Shown here: positions 12,588 through 25,136 of the stretch, piece after piece | Layout: each line of letters begins with the position of its first letter | Numbering within the stretch: the first letter of the stretch is position 1 | Origin: Marisa cornuarietis | Taxonomy: Eukaryota > Mollusca > Gastropoda > Architaenioglossa > Ampullariidae | DNA: 64,000 bases | Direction: 5' to 3' | Assembly: GCA_004794655.1 (NCBI GenBank) | Contig: SMMW01000575.1 | Location: 15,084,501-15,148,500, forward strand | Position numbers and translations under genes: made by a program | Notes under the pieces: generated by a model | The model's database searches: none | Told to the model about the DNA's origin: nothing | The model's input: the letters and a program-made list of their open reading frames with translations, nothing else

Positions 12588-13764
12588 GCACAGATAATAT
12601 ACGCAAACATGCACGCACTTAGAAACACATATCATGCACACACGTGCGCAAACGTTTCAGGACATGAACAAGCACAAGTGGTGGCGACACACCCTGACCT
12701 ATTCTGACATCGAAGCTCGTAGAATTCCCTTTCAGACAACCTGGATTCTTCTCATATTTCTGCCTGCTACCTGCAGCCGTGCCTACGATTCTCTACTTTT
12801 GAACGAAAATACATGTCTGAGCTGCACACACATACATAAACACATGCGCGCGGCCAATTGTCTCTCAGCGATCTCGAGTTCTGTAAAAATCATCAGCCCT
12901 ACATACAAAGCGGTGACCTGTCTTTACAAGAAGCATGCAGGTAGCAGTCTACAACAAAAGCGGCGATGCATCTCTCTGGTAAGTTTAAACCTGTTGTACA
13001 TCGTAGAAGCTTTAATTAATGAACTTACTTGTACAGGCTCGGAGTTAATCCGGTCAACAAAGATGCAGTGCTTCCTCTGCGGACAGTGAGCGTGGAGGGA
13101 GCAGACCAAGCAGCATCCGGCCTCGCTCGCACGGGGGAAATGGCGAGAGAGCCACTACCTTCCCACCCCTCTCCACCCCTTCACATCAACCATCTCTTTA
13201 TTCGCTGACTGATGGCTTTGATGTTAACCAGAACATCCCGTGGTGAACCCTGTGTACCGCAGGCGCGCTGGGAAGGGGTAAGGGCGAGGTGGGAATAAGT
13301 GATTGAGGATGCGGGCGGTCAGGTTCGTGTCTGCCACCGTATGGTGATAATCACCCCTTCCTGGACCATCCGTCGTCAGTCCCTTCCCATTTTGCTCGCA
13401 TCCATATGGTGCCACGGACAAAACTGCTGTTATCTTTAGTCAAGACGGGATGGCTAACACGCAGGCTCTGGGTCAGTCGTGTGGGGGTGGGAGTTTGGAG
13501 GGTGGTTGTAGCTGTGGTTGTGGTTGTGGAAGTCTTTGCATTATAGGGCTTGCATCCATCTTAATATGAACAAGAGTGATGAAGTGCAAGTAAGTCGCTT
13601 GTGAATTGTATACCTTGTGTGTGTGTGTGTGCTGGCATGGAAGTGGTGGGGTTAAGGAGAGTCATATGTATATATGTATATTTGAATGCGTTGAGTTAGT
13701 GAATGAGTGTGTGCGCGTGTGGTTGAAAAGGAGAGACAGAGACAAACAGGCTTGTGTTTTATGA

Positions 13765-13770
13765 TTTATT
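13765..13770 (-). terminator. Candidate poly(A) signal for ALP B
   Basis: AATAAA on the minus strand about 440 bases past the copy B stop. A variant ATTAAA at 14029-14034 is closer and could be used instead. Confidence 0.3.
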
Positions 13771-14208
13771 CCATCTTGATCTGTAACTTATTAAGAATCT
13801 CAATGTCATATGAATCTGGAAATGTCAGAGAATAAATACAAGTTTTTGAAACAATCTCCAATTTGTATTTAACAATAATGTCTTTTGTAACATAAGTTGA
13901 AACATTTCCTCATAATGTGATAATGTAGGTAAATAATGTAGGTAAATAAAATACATATCTAAAATACAGATGAACAAATATTTACATGTAAGTAATTAAA
14001 TACATCTAAAGGACGAAGGATAAACAAATTTAATTTAAAAAGCGAAAAAAGAAGGTATTTCTTGATGTTATCCGGGTGTATGATCTGCATAAAAACGGAT
14101 GTAAAAACTACCTCACACGATTCACACGTCTGGTTACATTTTTTAAAGCACAGTCTGCGATCGAAGTCGTGGTTGCTGGAACAGTCTTCCGTAGGTGAAC
14201 CTTTCAAA

Positions 14209-17200
14209 TCACGATAGTAATACAATGAGAACGACTATCAACCTAATGTAAACAGAAGTTAGTGTTGTGAGGTAGGACACTGCATGTGCAGACGAGATGT
14301 CACATTTGACAGTGTGGTCTTCCGTGCAATGACTCTTATCTGTGCCGACGCATGCAGCGTAGGCCATCACGTGGGCGATGTAGCTCTGTTCCTTGACTCC
14401 CTGGATAAGGAAAGCCATGGGGCCCGTTGCATACACAGCCACGTCCTCAGCACCATGGGTTTCGTCCCCTTCCGTCGTGGGCACCAGTGCGGGCATGCGG
14501 AAATCTTCGCCAGCTGCAACCGACCGCGGGATAAGCATTGACGAACCGAGAAAAAGGACAACAAAAGATGCAGAGATGTAGGGTCAAGAAAAAGAATATA
14601 CATAGTAAGAATATAGAACATTAGAGTAAGCAAACCGATTATAATTCCATCGACTGTTTCTGACAAAAAAAGCTGAAGGAAACGCCGACAAACATTTGAT
14701 CGGAACAATGCCCTTCGCACACAGACGGTGTTGTCGAGTTAGTATTACTACAGCCAGGTGATTCCTACCTACGAAAATCTTTTATTTGTTAATAATATAT
14801 CATACTATAATTATATAGTAAGGTGATGGAAAATTCCTCTGCAATAAACCTTTTTTGTGTAACTATGAATTAAAAAAAGTTTGTGTTTACGACTGTCCGT
14901 AGGAGTATTTAGCGATACCCTCCTTTCCAACTTCCTTTGATAATTTGTCCACCCCACGGAGCTTTGTAGCTCAGCGGTCTAATCCTTATATCCATCGATC
15001 AACCCGCCAGAATTTCTGATGTATTCATATGCTTGCAAACGCACGTACGTATCATCGAGCGACGCACGTGCAGACAGGCAACCAAACAGACAAACAAGTA
15101 CGGGTCCTAAGGGAAATAACTGTTATACTTGTGTCCACGCCAGTCAGGTTTCGCCGCCCAGCCCCTGGTCCGTTGGCGTAAGACAGCGCTGTGTAGGTCA
15201 TGTTGTCCGTGACCTCATCATTAGGAGGGTCCATCAGACCTGCGACAACAAGAAGACGCCATGGTAAGATGTTGCCATCATAATTAGCGTTCATAACGCC
15301 ATAAGGACTTAACAGACAACTAACGATAGGAAACGGACAGAGCGATGTAGATGCTTAGCATGAGATGAAGATATCAAATTTTATGGCCTTAGCATGTGAG
15401 TATGTTTCTAAAATATGATGTGATGATGATGATGATGATAATAATAATAATAATAATGTATATTTGTATAGCGCTTTTCCCCACCATCAAAGGCAGGCTC
15501 AAAGCACTTAAAAAAATAGGAGAAACATCTTTCTTATTACATGGCTTTATGTATGTATATGTATCTGTATACATGCACGTATGTATGCACGATTATGTCT
15601 GTATAGTTATGTATGTATGCAGGTATGTATAATTTAATTGGTGATATATCCATGACATAATTGGTGATATAGCCATGACACATAATTAGTGATATAGCCA
15701 TGACACATCAGTAACAGAACCAAGTAATGTATTCTTATGTAGTTTACAAAGTCCTGGCCTCGTAGACAGAGACCATTACATAGATCTTCGTGGTAGATGT
15801 CCCCATGCGCAGCCGTAGCTTACCCAGGATGTCATTGCCTCGCTTAGCGTACCCGGCGATGGTGAAGACGTGCGAGTGATCAGCCGTGACGATGATCAAG
15901 GTGTCTTCGCTGCTGGTCGTCTGCAAGGCCACACCCACGGCATCGTCAAAGGCAGCGGCTTCAGACAGGGCCAGCTTCGCGAAGTTGTCATGGTGACCAT
16001 GATCGATGCGACCCCCTGCAGTCAAGATTCAATGCATGCCAATGGCATAGAGCAAGTGGACAATTACACAAAACTCACTCGTCATAATGTTCTAAGCGTT
16101 TAACAGGAGGGGGCGCCATTATAAGATTATATTATTATCTTAATAATTATATACAATATAATCATAATAATATTAACGCTGTCGAGAAAGAGTTAATTTT
16201 ACCTTGAAACCTCAGTAAACACAAATAAATGTTTTGTAGGAAAAGGCTAGAAATGATCAATAATTATCACTGACACAAATTTAAGGTTGACAGGGTTAAA
16301 AGGTCGAAACACGCGACACGGAACAGACGTACCTTCAACGAGCAGAAAAAAACCGTTTTTATTTTTCTTAAGGATCTCAATAGCTTTCCGAGTCATCTCG
16401 GCGAGCGAGGGCTCGTTGTCTTTGTTTCTCTTTAGCTCAAAATCCATGTGGCTGGGGTTGAACAAACCTACATGAAAGAGGGATAACCGTAAGGACAACC
16501 AGAACTGAGTGACGGGCCTTTATACGTTTGTGTACGAGCTTGTTCAAAAGTTTGAAAAGTGTTGTGCGAAGAGAAAGACACAGGCTCAATGTAGTAAGTA
16601 CACTTCGACTGCCTTCCATGTCTACAATCGTTTCTAGAACCATCACAAAAAATAGGAGAAACATAGCGTTTGTAATTTTTCTACATTTTAAAATCGTAGT
16701 ACAAATGAATTCAGTAATTTTTATTTGGTCCCCTTTACCCTTTTGTGATGGTTAAAAGTTTTATTAAAAGTCAGACATAGCAACATAGCTATAAAATAGG
16801 AAAAAAAGAAAAAGATATTAAGAAAATCTATATTACCCAGTCAATGTTGACTTCTTACAGCTTGACGCATCTCAATCTCGAGTAGTTCTAAATTGTCTGT
16901 TTTCCATATATCACTTTTGGATATTAACTTCAATACATCTTTCAGTGATTAAGGGGGAAGGAGAGGACAGAGGGAAAAAAGATAAAACCACCACTATTTT
17001 TTCACCAAAGGGGGATAATCAAGATTTATTCGTCAGCAAGACTTGCTTACCGAGCAAACAGTTGGTGTTGTCCGCAGTGACTTCATCGAACTGATTTTTG
17101 TTCCACACGTAGCGCGCTACACAGCCTCTCCTGGCCTGCTCGGACATCCACACCTGACATAGCACGGACAGTGACTTGGAAACTGTACTTCAAACTGCTT

Positions 17201-17237
17201 GCTATTGTTAAAGACCGTAAACAGACTGGTCTTTGCG

Positions 17238-17303
<66 letters not shown>

Positions 17304-18155
17304 CGTTTGCTATTTCACGTTCTTGATTTATGAAGTACGTTGTCATAGTCTGTCCATGGTTTCAGATCTTACATTGGTGAGATCTCGGCCGTCTAGTCGC
17401 GTCCTCGCGTCAATCTTTCCTGTCTCCGGGTCAGGGTTCGTGCGGTTCAGAAAGGCTCGTCGGCCGCCGCCTAACACTACCTGCAAAAGACGAACATGAA
17501 CACCTGTATAGGGCAGGTTGTCACGTGTGAAACGTGAAGAAATCCCATTAACCCCTCCTCACCCACCGTTCTTCTGTCCCAATTGTCTGATGTACAAGGT
17601 AAGATGGCGACGTTGTCATTCGCGATACTTCATCGATACCTGACAGTTTTATTGACCTCAGCGCTTCACACCAACAAAAAAGATCGACATTTTAAATCCC
17701 GTGTCTTATGCCAGGTGTTAAGAAGGGGAGTAAATTAGACTCATTAGGTCAGCCTGGTGCCTTGGCATTGATTTATTTTTCTCGTTGTCATTCAAAAGAA
17801 AAGACATATTTTTAACAACAACAAAAATCAACGAAGAAAAAATACAAAGCAATGTGGATGGGTGGGGGAATCGGTGTTTTACGCCGAGTCAGCAGACAGG
17901 GCTAAATCACGGCAAAGCAGGCAGGCTCTGTAAACAGATGCCACACGGACAGAAAGAATAGCGTGCTCGAGGCAAGATCTGAAGCCAGGACAACCAGTCT
18001 TCAATGTAATGACAGGCGGGGTTTCTCCTCAAGATCAGCAAGGGCGTGGTGGTGATGGGGGAGGGGGAGAACATAACCACAAAATCTTGGAAAACGAAAA
18101 GAAAACACAAAAATACATATTTCAACCAACCAACCAAACAACCAACCAACCAACC

Positions 18156-18227
<72 letters not shown>

Positions 18228-20020
18228 GCGTATGGAGAGAGGGGGAAAAGCACAAAAAGAAAGAATAAACGAGAGAAGTGAGGCCCCAAATGGCTGCAGG
18301 CTACTACCGTAATGTTAATGTTGTCCTCAACTAACTGCGCTGCGATATCCTTGACCCCGTATTTCTTGCAGTCGTCGTCGCCAGGCGGCAGGTCGCTGTC
18401 GCTCTCCCAGTCGCGATCAGGGGAATACGCGTAGGCTCCGCCAGGTGTCGCGTGCGTCACTCGCGTCGTGGTGACGATGCCCCCGGCCCGACCTGAGAGA
18501 TCATCGCAACGATCGTAACTTCAACCACCAATACGATCACGTCACTTTAAAGTTGTCAATTTTTTGTGTTATTTGCTATATCTTTTTAGTTTATTGTTTT
18601 GGGGTTTTTTGGTCTTTTTTTCAATTTGGCTACTGAATCACTCCAAAGCTGTACACCCAACCCTCTTGAACACGTGTTTCACTAACTGAAGGCGAGGGTC
18701 TGTAGACCGTCGTCAAATGGGTACGAAACATTCTCATGTCGATGTATTTACGAGGTGATCATAGTTCTTTCTTCCTTTTTCTTTCTGTCTGTTTACTCTA
18801 TTCGTGTGTGCGTGCATGTTGTAGATGAACATGATAAAAATGCAGGTAATGTAAACTCCTGATGGTTAACTTTGTAAAGCTTTTGCGTCTTTCTAGATGA
18901 CATGGAATCCCCAGGTTACAAAATGACACTCACCGTCTTCGATGAACTGCTTCAGAACACTTCTTACTTTGACAGTTTCGTCCCCCATCATAGAGCAGTT
19001 GCCTCGTTGCACTCGGCCGTCAACACCCAAGGTACCCGAGTTGGTCTTTATCCCACACAGGTAAGCCGTGGCTGTACCCGCGGAGTCCGGCGTTTGGTAG
19101 TCAATGTTGTATACCTATTCACAGATCACTTCGTGACAGTTTTCCCTAAACATTTACGGAATTTTTTTTACTGGGGTTTCAGAAAGGTTTATATGAGACT
19201 TGTCCAGATCAACTAACATCGTGTTCCATTCCAAGAAAGAAGACACATTGACCTTTGACCTTGCACAGCCTGATACAAATTTTGATTATTTTACTGCACA
19301 ATTTAGCATACTAAGAATTTCAGCTCTTTCTTTGTTACTTTTAATTGAAAGGAACAAGGGCTTGTATATGAACAAGATTGGTGCTTAAGATAAACTTTTA
19401 TCTGTTCGCCGACTGACAGAAAAATTACCCATGTATGAGTTTATAAAAGACCACCATCATACTGGCTTACAGGATTCTATGTCGTAAATTTAGCTTTTTT
19501 ATATATTCATCAAGCTTAAGCTTCTTTGTTTATGTGTGTGTAGGGGGCGGGGGTGAGACTAAAGGTTTGCTACTATAATTCTTTGCTGTTGTTTCCTCGA
19601 AACACTGTGATCATGTCAATTTATGCCCCAGCAACGTAGTCCTGGGCTTGAAACTCTACAGCTTACGAACTGCTGGGATTTAAGCGCTACAGCGTTCACA
19701 TCCGTCTGCTAATTGCTACATTTTAGTCATATTATTGTGCAAGAAAGGTGAAAATTAGGCTCCAACCAGTAATTTAGACGGTACCTTGGACAGTGCCACG
19801 TTTGGAAACTTCTCAAAGTTGAGAACCGTCTCCTCCCCAAACTTGCCGTTCCGCTGCCCTTTGTAAATGCGCGCCGCCGTTACCGTGGAGATGCCCATGC
19901 CGTCCCCGAGGAAAAGGATGACGTTCTTAGCTCTGTTGGTATTCTTGCGCTCCAGGAGACTCTCCCGTAGGTCCATGCGCCCTTTCTGCAGCCAATAATC
20001 CCGGTGGATTTCTTCTGCAG
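14209..20020 (-). CDS. ALP: Alkaline phosphatase, tandem copy B (9 exons found; signal exon not found)
   Basis: Second ALP paralogue. Exons in transcription order: 20020-19785, 19114-18934, 18492-18308, 17480-17373, 17153-17051, 16467-16333, 16015-15824, 15239-15129, 14513-14209. With one base expected from a first exon they give 518 codons plus TGA, with phases identical to copies A and C. Active-site motifs are all present: [44 protein letters not shown], and ETHGAED where A and C have ETHGGED. The cysteine pair near the C-terminus ([11 protein letters not shown]) is kept. The protein ends in a hydrophobic tail ([12 protein letters not shown]), a strong GPI or membrane signal. The signal-peptide exon should lie above 20020 on this strand in phase 1. 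No convincing candidate was seen up to about 27 kb, so the listed span is 5'-incomplete. Confidence 0.93.
15417..15520 (-). mobile_element. LINE (CR1/L2-like) 3' end with ATT tail
   Basis: On the minus strand it reads TTAAGTGCTTTGAGCCTGCC, then AAAAGCGCTATACAAATATA, and runs into ATT/ATC microsatellite. The pair of GCTTTGAGC and GCGCTATA(C/A)AAAT motifs followed by an ATT tail is typical of CR1/L2-type 3' ends. It lies in the intron between exons 8 and 9 of ALP copy B. Confidence 0.55.
15636..15708. repeat. Three-unit tandem repeat of about 24 bp
   Basis: Three consecutive near-identical units of the form AATTGGTGATATAGCCATGA plus CACAT. It lies in the intron between exons 8 and 9 of ALP copy B. 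Confidence 0.7.
17239..17302. repeat. AC microsatellite in ALP B intron
   Basis: A pure AC run of about 64 bp fills nearly a third of the short intron between exons 5 and 6 of copy B (17154-17372). Confidence 0.95.
18122..18225. repeat. AACC and AC microsatellite in ALP B intron
   Basis: Imperfect AACC units (18122-18157) pass into an AC run of about 68 bp. It lies in the intron between exons 4 and 5 of copy B, starting about 80 bp from the exon 4 donor. Confidence 0.95.
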
Positions 20021-22863
20021 CTATATAAAGTGCGCGAGATAAGTTAAAAATACTATAGTCAGTTCTAAAAGGAAAGTGTAATATAAGCTTTAATTAACAC
20101 AATGCTACCAAATGTAGCCGTCGTTCAACTTTCGGTCACTCCCAACATTTATGTTGTGATGCATAGCCTCGTTATTATAGTCAGCAATCAAAAGAATCGT
20201 GTACGTAATAATTCACAATGTAAACACTATCATTATTAAGCGGAAGTTAACAGCTTCTCCAGAATGTCGTCCTAATGATGGAATTGTAGGCACCCGTAAA
20301 CATCCTGTCCATGTACTTCACACACCGACTGACTTCCTCATCTACAGGAAACACTTACTCTGTCCATATACGAGACTTGAGGCGAGTGAAACTATAATGA
20401 AGACTGATATGATTCTCATGTTTCACGACTTGTCGAAGCCTCCAAAGAAGAGCTTGATACCGTCGTTTCTCCTTAGTTTTTCTTTCTTTTGTTGATCACT
20501 TCGCTGGAGATTTCCTCGCCACTATTGTGTTCCAAAGAACTCTGCGAGAGAAAATGTGAAGATTACATAACATGTCTTAATTCATTTATCACTATCAGTT
20601 TTGAGTGGATAAGCAAAATATCAAGGGGGTAAATAAGTAAGGTTGCTCGCAAGAACGCTGTGTAAGGCACGTTGTCACTCTTTCCGTCTTTATTACTGCC
20701 TCAATCCATTTCTATTGTTTTCTACCTGTCCGAGCTACTGACTCGAGTCCCCTCGGTCTACTTGTGTTGCTGTCTGTGTCTGTGTCACGCTTCAGACAAA
20801 AGACAGTCGGCGGACGCTCTTTTTACTTCTCTGTCCCCCTTTCTCTGCCTCTTTCTCTTCAAACGGTCTACGTTTGAAGCTTTTAGGTCTGGCCTCCAAA
20901 ATCCCATGTCTTTCAGAAATATCTTTCTCCAGCAAACTCTACCGTCCTTTTTTTAGTCCTTCATTCATCGACTACGTTCCTGTTTGCATGAGCGTGATCC
21001 GTTCGCCTCCACTTGCGTTTCTTTGCTGAGCTTATGATTCGAGACAAATACAAGAATGCAAGAGAGAGAGAGAGAGAGAGAGGAGGAGAGAGAAAAAAAC
21101 TGTGCGTTTAGTCGATTAATCACTTGATTACATGAGACAATCATTTGTGTGCAGACTCGTTATTGACTATAAATCTCGTTTTGAGACTCAGAACAGCACT
21201 CTTTGAAATTAAACTAAGACATAGAAAGGGTTCGTGTTAAAAATGACATTTCTTAAATCTGCAAACTGAAACAATTAAACATCATCAGAAGGGAGCCACA
21301 GTATGAAACAAGAGGAAGTGCGTCACACAAAAACAAAAATAATGATCACTGACGGGTGACAAAACCGTAACTTGTAAATGCTTCGATGCACAAGCCACGT
21401 GCTAAGCTTTAGGCCATTTCGCACCCCACGAGCGAGTGACCTTATGGTGGGTTTACCCTGTTATTGTCAGCTGACATCTCATCACCAGCCTCTCCTAACA
21501 TAGCCTAAAGATCCGGTAGTCTCTGGCAAGCACGTGTGTCTTCGACATTCCCCATCTTGACTATACGCCAGGGAGAAGTAGGAGAATTTCTGCCAACGTT
21601 CATTCTTTATTCGTTGTTGCTTATTTGTTCTCTACATTGTCATCGACTCATCAACCGAAATGTTTAGCCTTTTTGTGACGCACCCTTTATGGCAACGTTT
21701 GTTCCGGTGGGCCGACTAATGTTTTTGTTGATAAGAAACGAGATACAAGTCGTCCTCTACCCACGCGTGACAAGGTTTCAGCCCCGAGGCTTTACCGCGG
21801 CCTCTGGCATCCATGTGCGAACATTTGTCATCCAGGTGTCATGACTATTGTGACGCAATTCGCCACGTGATATATCTAAAGCGTCTGATGCTGAATCCGA
21901 TCATAAATAAGGCGTGTTGAGGTGCAAAAGGACTGGCGCACCTACGTACGCACGTAGGCATATTTAAAAATGCGGCACACCTTATGCGACTAGTAAAAAG
22001 TTTTGATGAAGTTTGTAGTCTGTAGTACCGGCAACACATTAGAGATATTCATCATGGGGGTGAAAAACTAAAATTTAATTAATCGACGTTCAGTTTTCCT
22101 TTGCTTGTTCTTACGTGGTTATTTTGTTGTTTTATAAATTTATACTTTTCTGCGTGTTATTGCATCTGTACGCTTACGAGGCTTGTGTGTATGTATATTA
22201 ATGTGTGTGCGCATCAGTGCAGGATCGAGTGAGGGAATGAGTGAGAAAGAGAGGGAATGAGGAAGAGAGGGTGAGGGTTGATGAAGTAGAAAAGAAAGAG
22301 AGTGAGGGAGAGAGATTATTTGTAAACAGATTTATGTGACGTCCTGAAGGACAAGAGCAGAGCATCGAAGCTGTGGACCTATGTACTTATCTTTAATTTA
22401 CATACAAATTGATTGTGACCGCCGGTGTTAGGGAATGAACCTTTCGTTAGCATCGAGGTTAGATGCTAACGTCTAGAGTCTTTTTCAAATTTACAGGCTA
22501 AGTTCATTCCAAAAGTTGTTTCCTCAACTCTAAGTGAAGCTCGCTAACCTATTCACGCGATGTAAGCCTGCAAACAGTAAAACTCTCAATCTGCGTTTTG
22601 GAAAGAAGTCAAACTGTCAGTTCTGGACGGAGACCTAACGAAAGTAAACTCATTATGATGCCAATGTAATGTCAGCACGTGTTTCAATCTTTTCGATTGA
22701 TAGCAGCTCGATTTCTGAGCAATCAGCGGGTTTTTCTCTAAAACAAAACAATATAAAAGACAGTTTACACAAACATTCGCAACGCATTTGTGACAAGATA
22801 ACGATGAGTACTATGCACTGAGATGTGATTTGTGGTTTTGCGCGCGCGCGTACATGCGTGCGC

Positions 22864-22894
<31 letters not shown>

Positions 22895-22973
22895 GTTGCT
22901 TGGTGCTTGGGCCATTTTGTATACTATAGATTTTGTCACACGCGGTGATCCTGCTTTTTGTTAGAGAAGCAGT

Positions 22974-22999
22974 GCGACGACGACGACGACGACGACGAC

Positions 23000-23047
<48 letters not shown>
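22974..23047. repeat. GAC/GAT trinucleotide repeat
   Basis: A GAC run turns into a GAT run in the same register, a C-to-T variant of one repeat. It lies between ALP copies B and C. Confidence 0.95.
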
Positions 23048-23048
<1 letters not shown>

Positions 23049-24508
23049 AAACAGTGAATAGCTCGCAAATAAAACTGGTTCCTTACAAGACAAAAGTGAA
23101 AGGCCTGGACATCTTCAGTAGGGAGAAGGAATAAAGACAAAGACGGTTCGATTACTTACCCACCTTTATCCAGCTTTGCACCTTTGTGGACCACTTGAAA
23201 CATAACCTAGATAACTAACTTCCAAAACTGCTTAAAATCCAGAATGTTTACCGCTGGTTTATTACATGATCAACAGGAGATCTTGCTATGAAGGAATAGG
23301 CAGCAGTCGAGCTCAGGTCCTTGTTCTACCTCACTACTCGAACACACACGTACGGACCTGCACGCCGCACTCAGTGGCTAAGCACTTAGTTCCTTGCGCA
23401 CGAATCCCTTCAAAGCGCATCTCGCTTTCAAGGCTGTCACCCACAACATGACCAGGATATTATTTATGGGGAGAGGGAGGAGCATGCTTGTCTCCGATGT
23501 CCTTATACCTTGCTTGCTGCTCGACCTTTCACCCTTCACCTCCATGAACTTTCACATTACACGAGAAAAGGTCAAATAAGTGACAGCCACGCTGTTGACA
23601 TCGTCTGTACCAGCCTGCTTTTTTACCCTCGGACCAGAAACAAGCAAGACGAAAACCATGAACTTCTTAATCTTTCTTAATTTAACAGAAAAAAAAACCA
23701 AACCCGAAAAAAACGCTTAATTCCATATTCGACAGATTTCCCTCATTGAAATCCTCATCTTTCTCTCTGTGGATGTACGTAATTGCATTTTAAGTCGATG
23801 ACCATGATAAAGTCATCAACACTCATCAGAGAAAGGTCGTAGTATTTTGTTGTTAAATTAAGCAAAGGAAACAATTTTGTGCAGACGTACGCTTAAATTG
23901 AAACGTGGTTGTTATGTTGCATATTAATGAAATATAGTGTTTCAAGTGTTGTAACGACGATATCTTAAGCTTCTCTTGCCGACTTTTTTGCCACGTCCCT
24001 CTAGTTTAGCAACCTTCACAAATCACCACAACGGCTGTAGCGCGCAGCAGTACCCACGGAGTTGTGACAGGACATACATCCTACCTGTCGCTCTGGGAAA
24101 CAGTGCGGGGCATATATGCACGAACACCTGGCCAACAGTGCGGCCATTATGCAATCGCAGGGGTCCTGAAGTAGCTCGCACTAGTTCGCCTTTTGTGACA
24201 GCATAAAACACAGGTTTAACGTTTCAATGAGGTTTTGCTGCTAGGGGGTTCTTCTCCATCTGAAGCCTGCTCGGACTTATGACTGGGAGACGCAGCAGTC
24301 CCCCTAGCTACCTGGGACATTTATCATTGAAAGTGAAGCTCCTAAACAGAGACATTTCTTATTTCATGGAGAATACACTAGAACCACGGAACTGTGCGCA
24401 GTATAAATAATATCGCTTTTATAATACTAATTTTTATCCAGAATATCCATGTCCTCCATCGCCAGTCAATGGACCGCTACACGAAGAGACACAAAATCTC
24501 GAGCCCTG

Positions 24509-24509
<1 letters not shown>

Positions 24510-24586
<77 letters not shown>
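24510..24586. repeat. CA microsatellite
   Basis: A pure CA run of about 76 bp between ALP copies B and C. Confidence 0.95.
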
Positions 24587-24588
<2 letters not shown>

Positions 24589-25085
24589 TGCTCTCTCTCC
24601 GTCACTCACACAAAAGCTATTTCTGAAAAGCCTGACGAGCCTGGGTGCTCCAGTGTTTGTTTCGAGGTTCCGTTTATAGAAAAGGTAAGTGTTGACACAA
24701 GACACAACCAAACATTGCAAACCCCGAATGGCCTAACTCGGGCTTGATAAACATGCTATAGCTAATTTTGTCACACGAGGGGCAGCTCACTAGCATTTTT
24801 TCGAGTCCTACTTGACGACATGTTTATTCATGTGCAGCTTTTCTCACTGGGGTTTTGTGTTGTCTTTCTTTTTGCTTTTTGTATTTTTTTGTTTCATTCT
24901 GTTTTTCATTCATTAATTATGCTTTCATCCAGTTTTTTCCCGGTTGTCAAAATCGAGCTTAATAAGACTTATATTGTTCACTCATCATACAACAGACTTA
25001 AATAAAAATATCCGTGGCTATTACCTTACTAGGACAGATGCTTGTACATCACAACGTTTTCTTAGTTAAGCATTCCTGACATGCA

Positions 25086-25097
25086 TGTGTGTGTGTG

Positions 25098-25132
<35 letters not shown>

Positions 25133-25136
25133 GTGT
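25086..25136. repeat. GT microsatellite
   Basis: A GT run of about 50 bp with a single TTTG interruption. Confidence 0.95.

Larger units (their letters stand above)
12290..14208. other. Spacer between ALP A and ALP B
   Basis: Should contain the copy A promoter next to 12290 and the copy B 3' UTR next to 14208. Apart from the microsatellite at 12513-12586 and the candidate poly(A) signal, nothing is recognised. A 151-codon open frame at 12634-13089 continues from CA-rich sequence and has no domain. Confidence 0.5.

Noticed and set aside
12634..13089. 151-codon plus-strand open frame
   Set aside because: It continues from CA-rich repeat sequence, has no recognisable domain and lies in the spacer between two minus-strand genes.
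14960..15000. tRNA-like GTAGCTCAGCGGTCTAATCC
   Set aside because: Only an A-box-like stretch. No B box or foldable remainder within tRNA distance.
18122..18460. Open frame with long VC or HT repeats around ALP B exon 4
   Set aside because: The repeats are the translated AC microsatellite. Only the part up to the GTAGTA donor at 18307 is exon.
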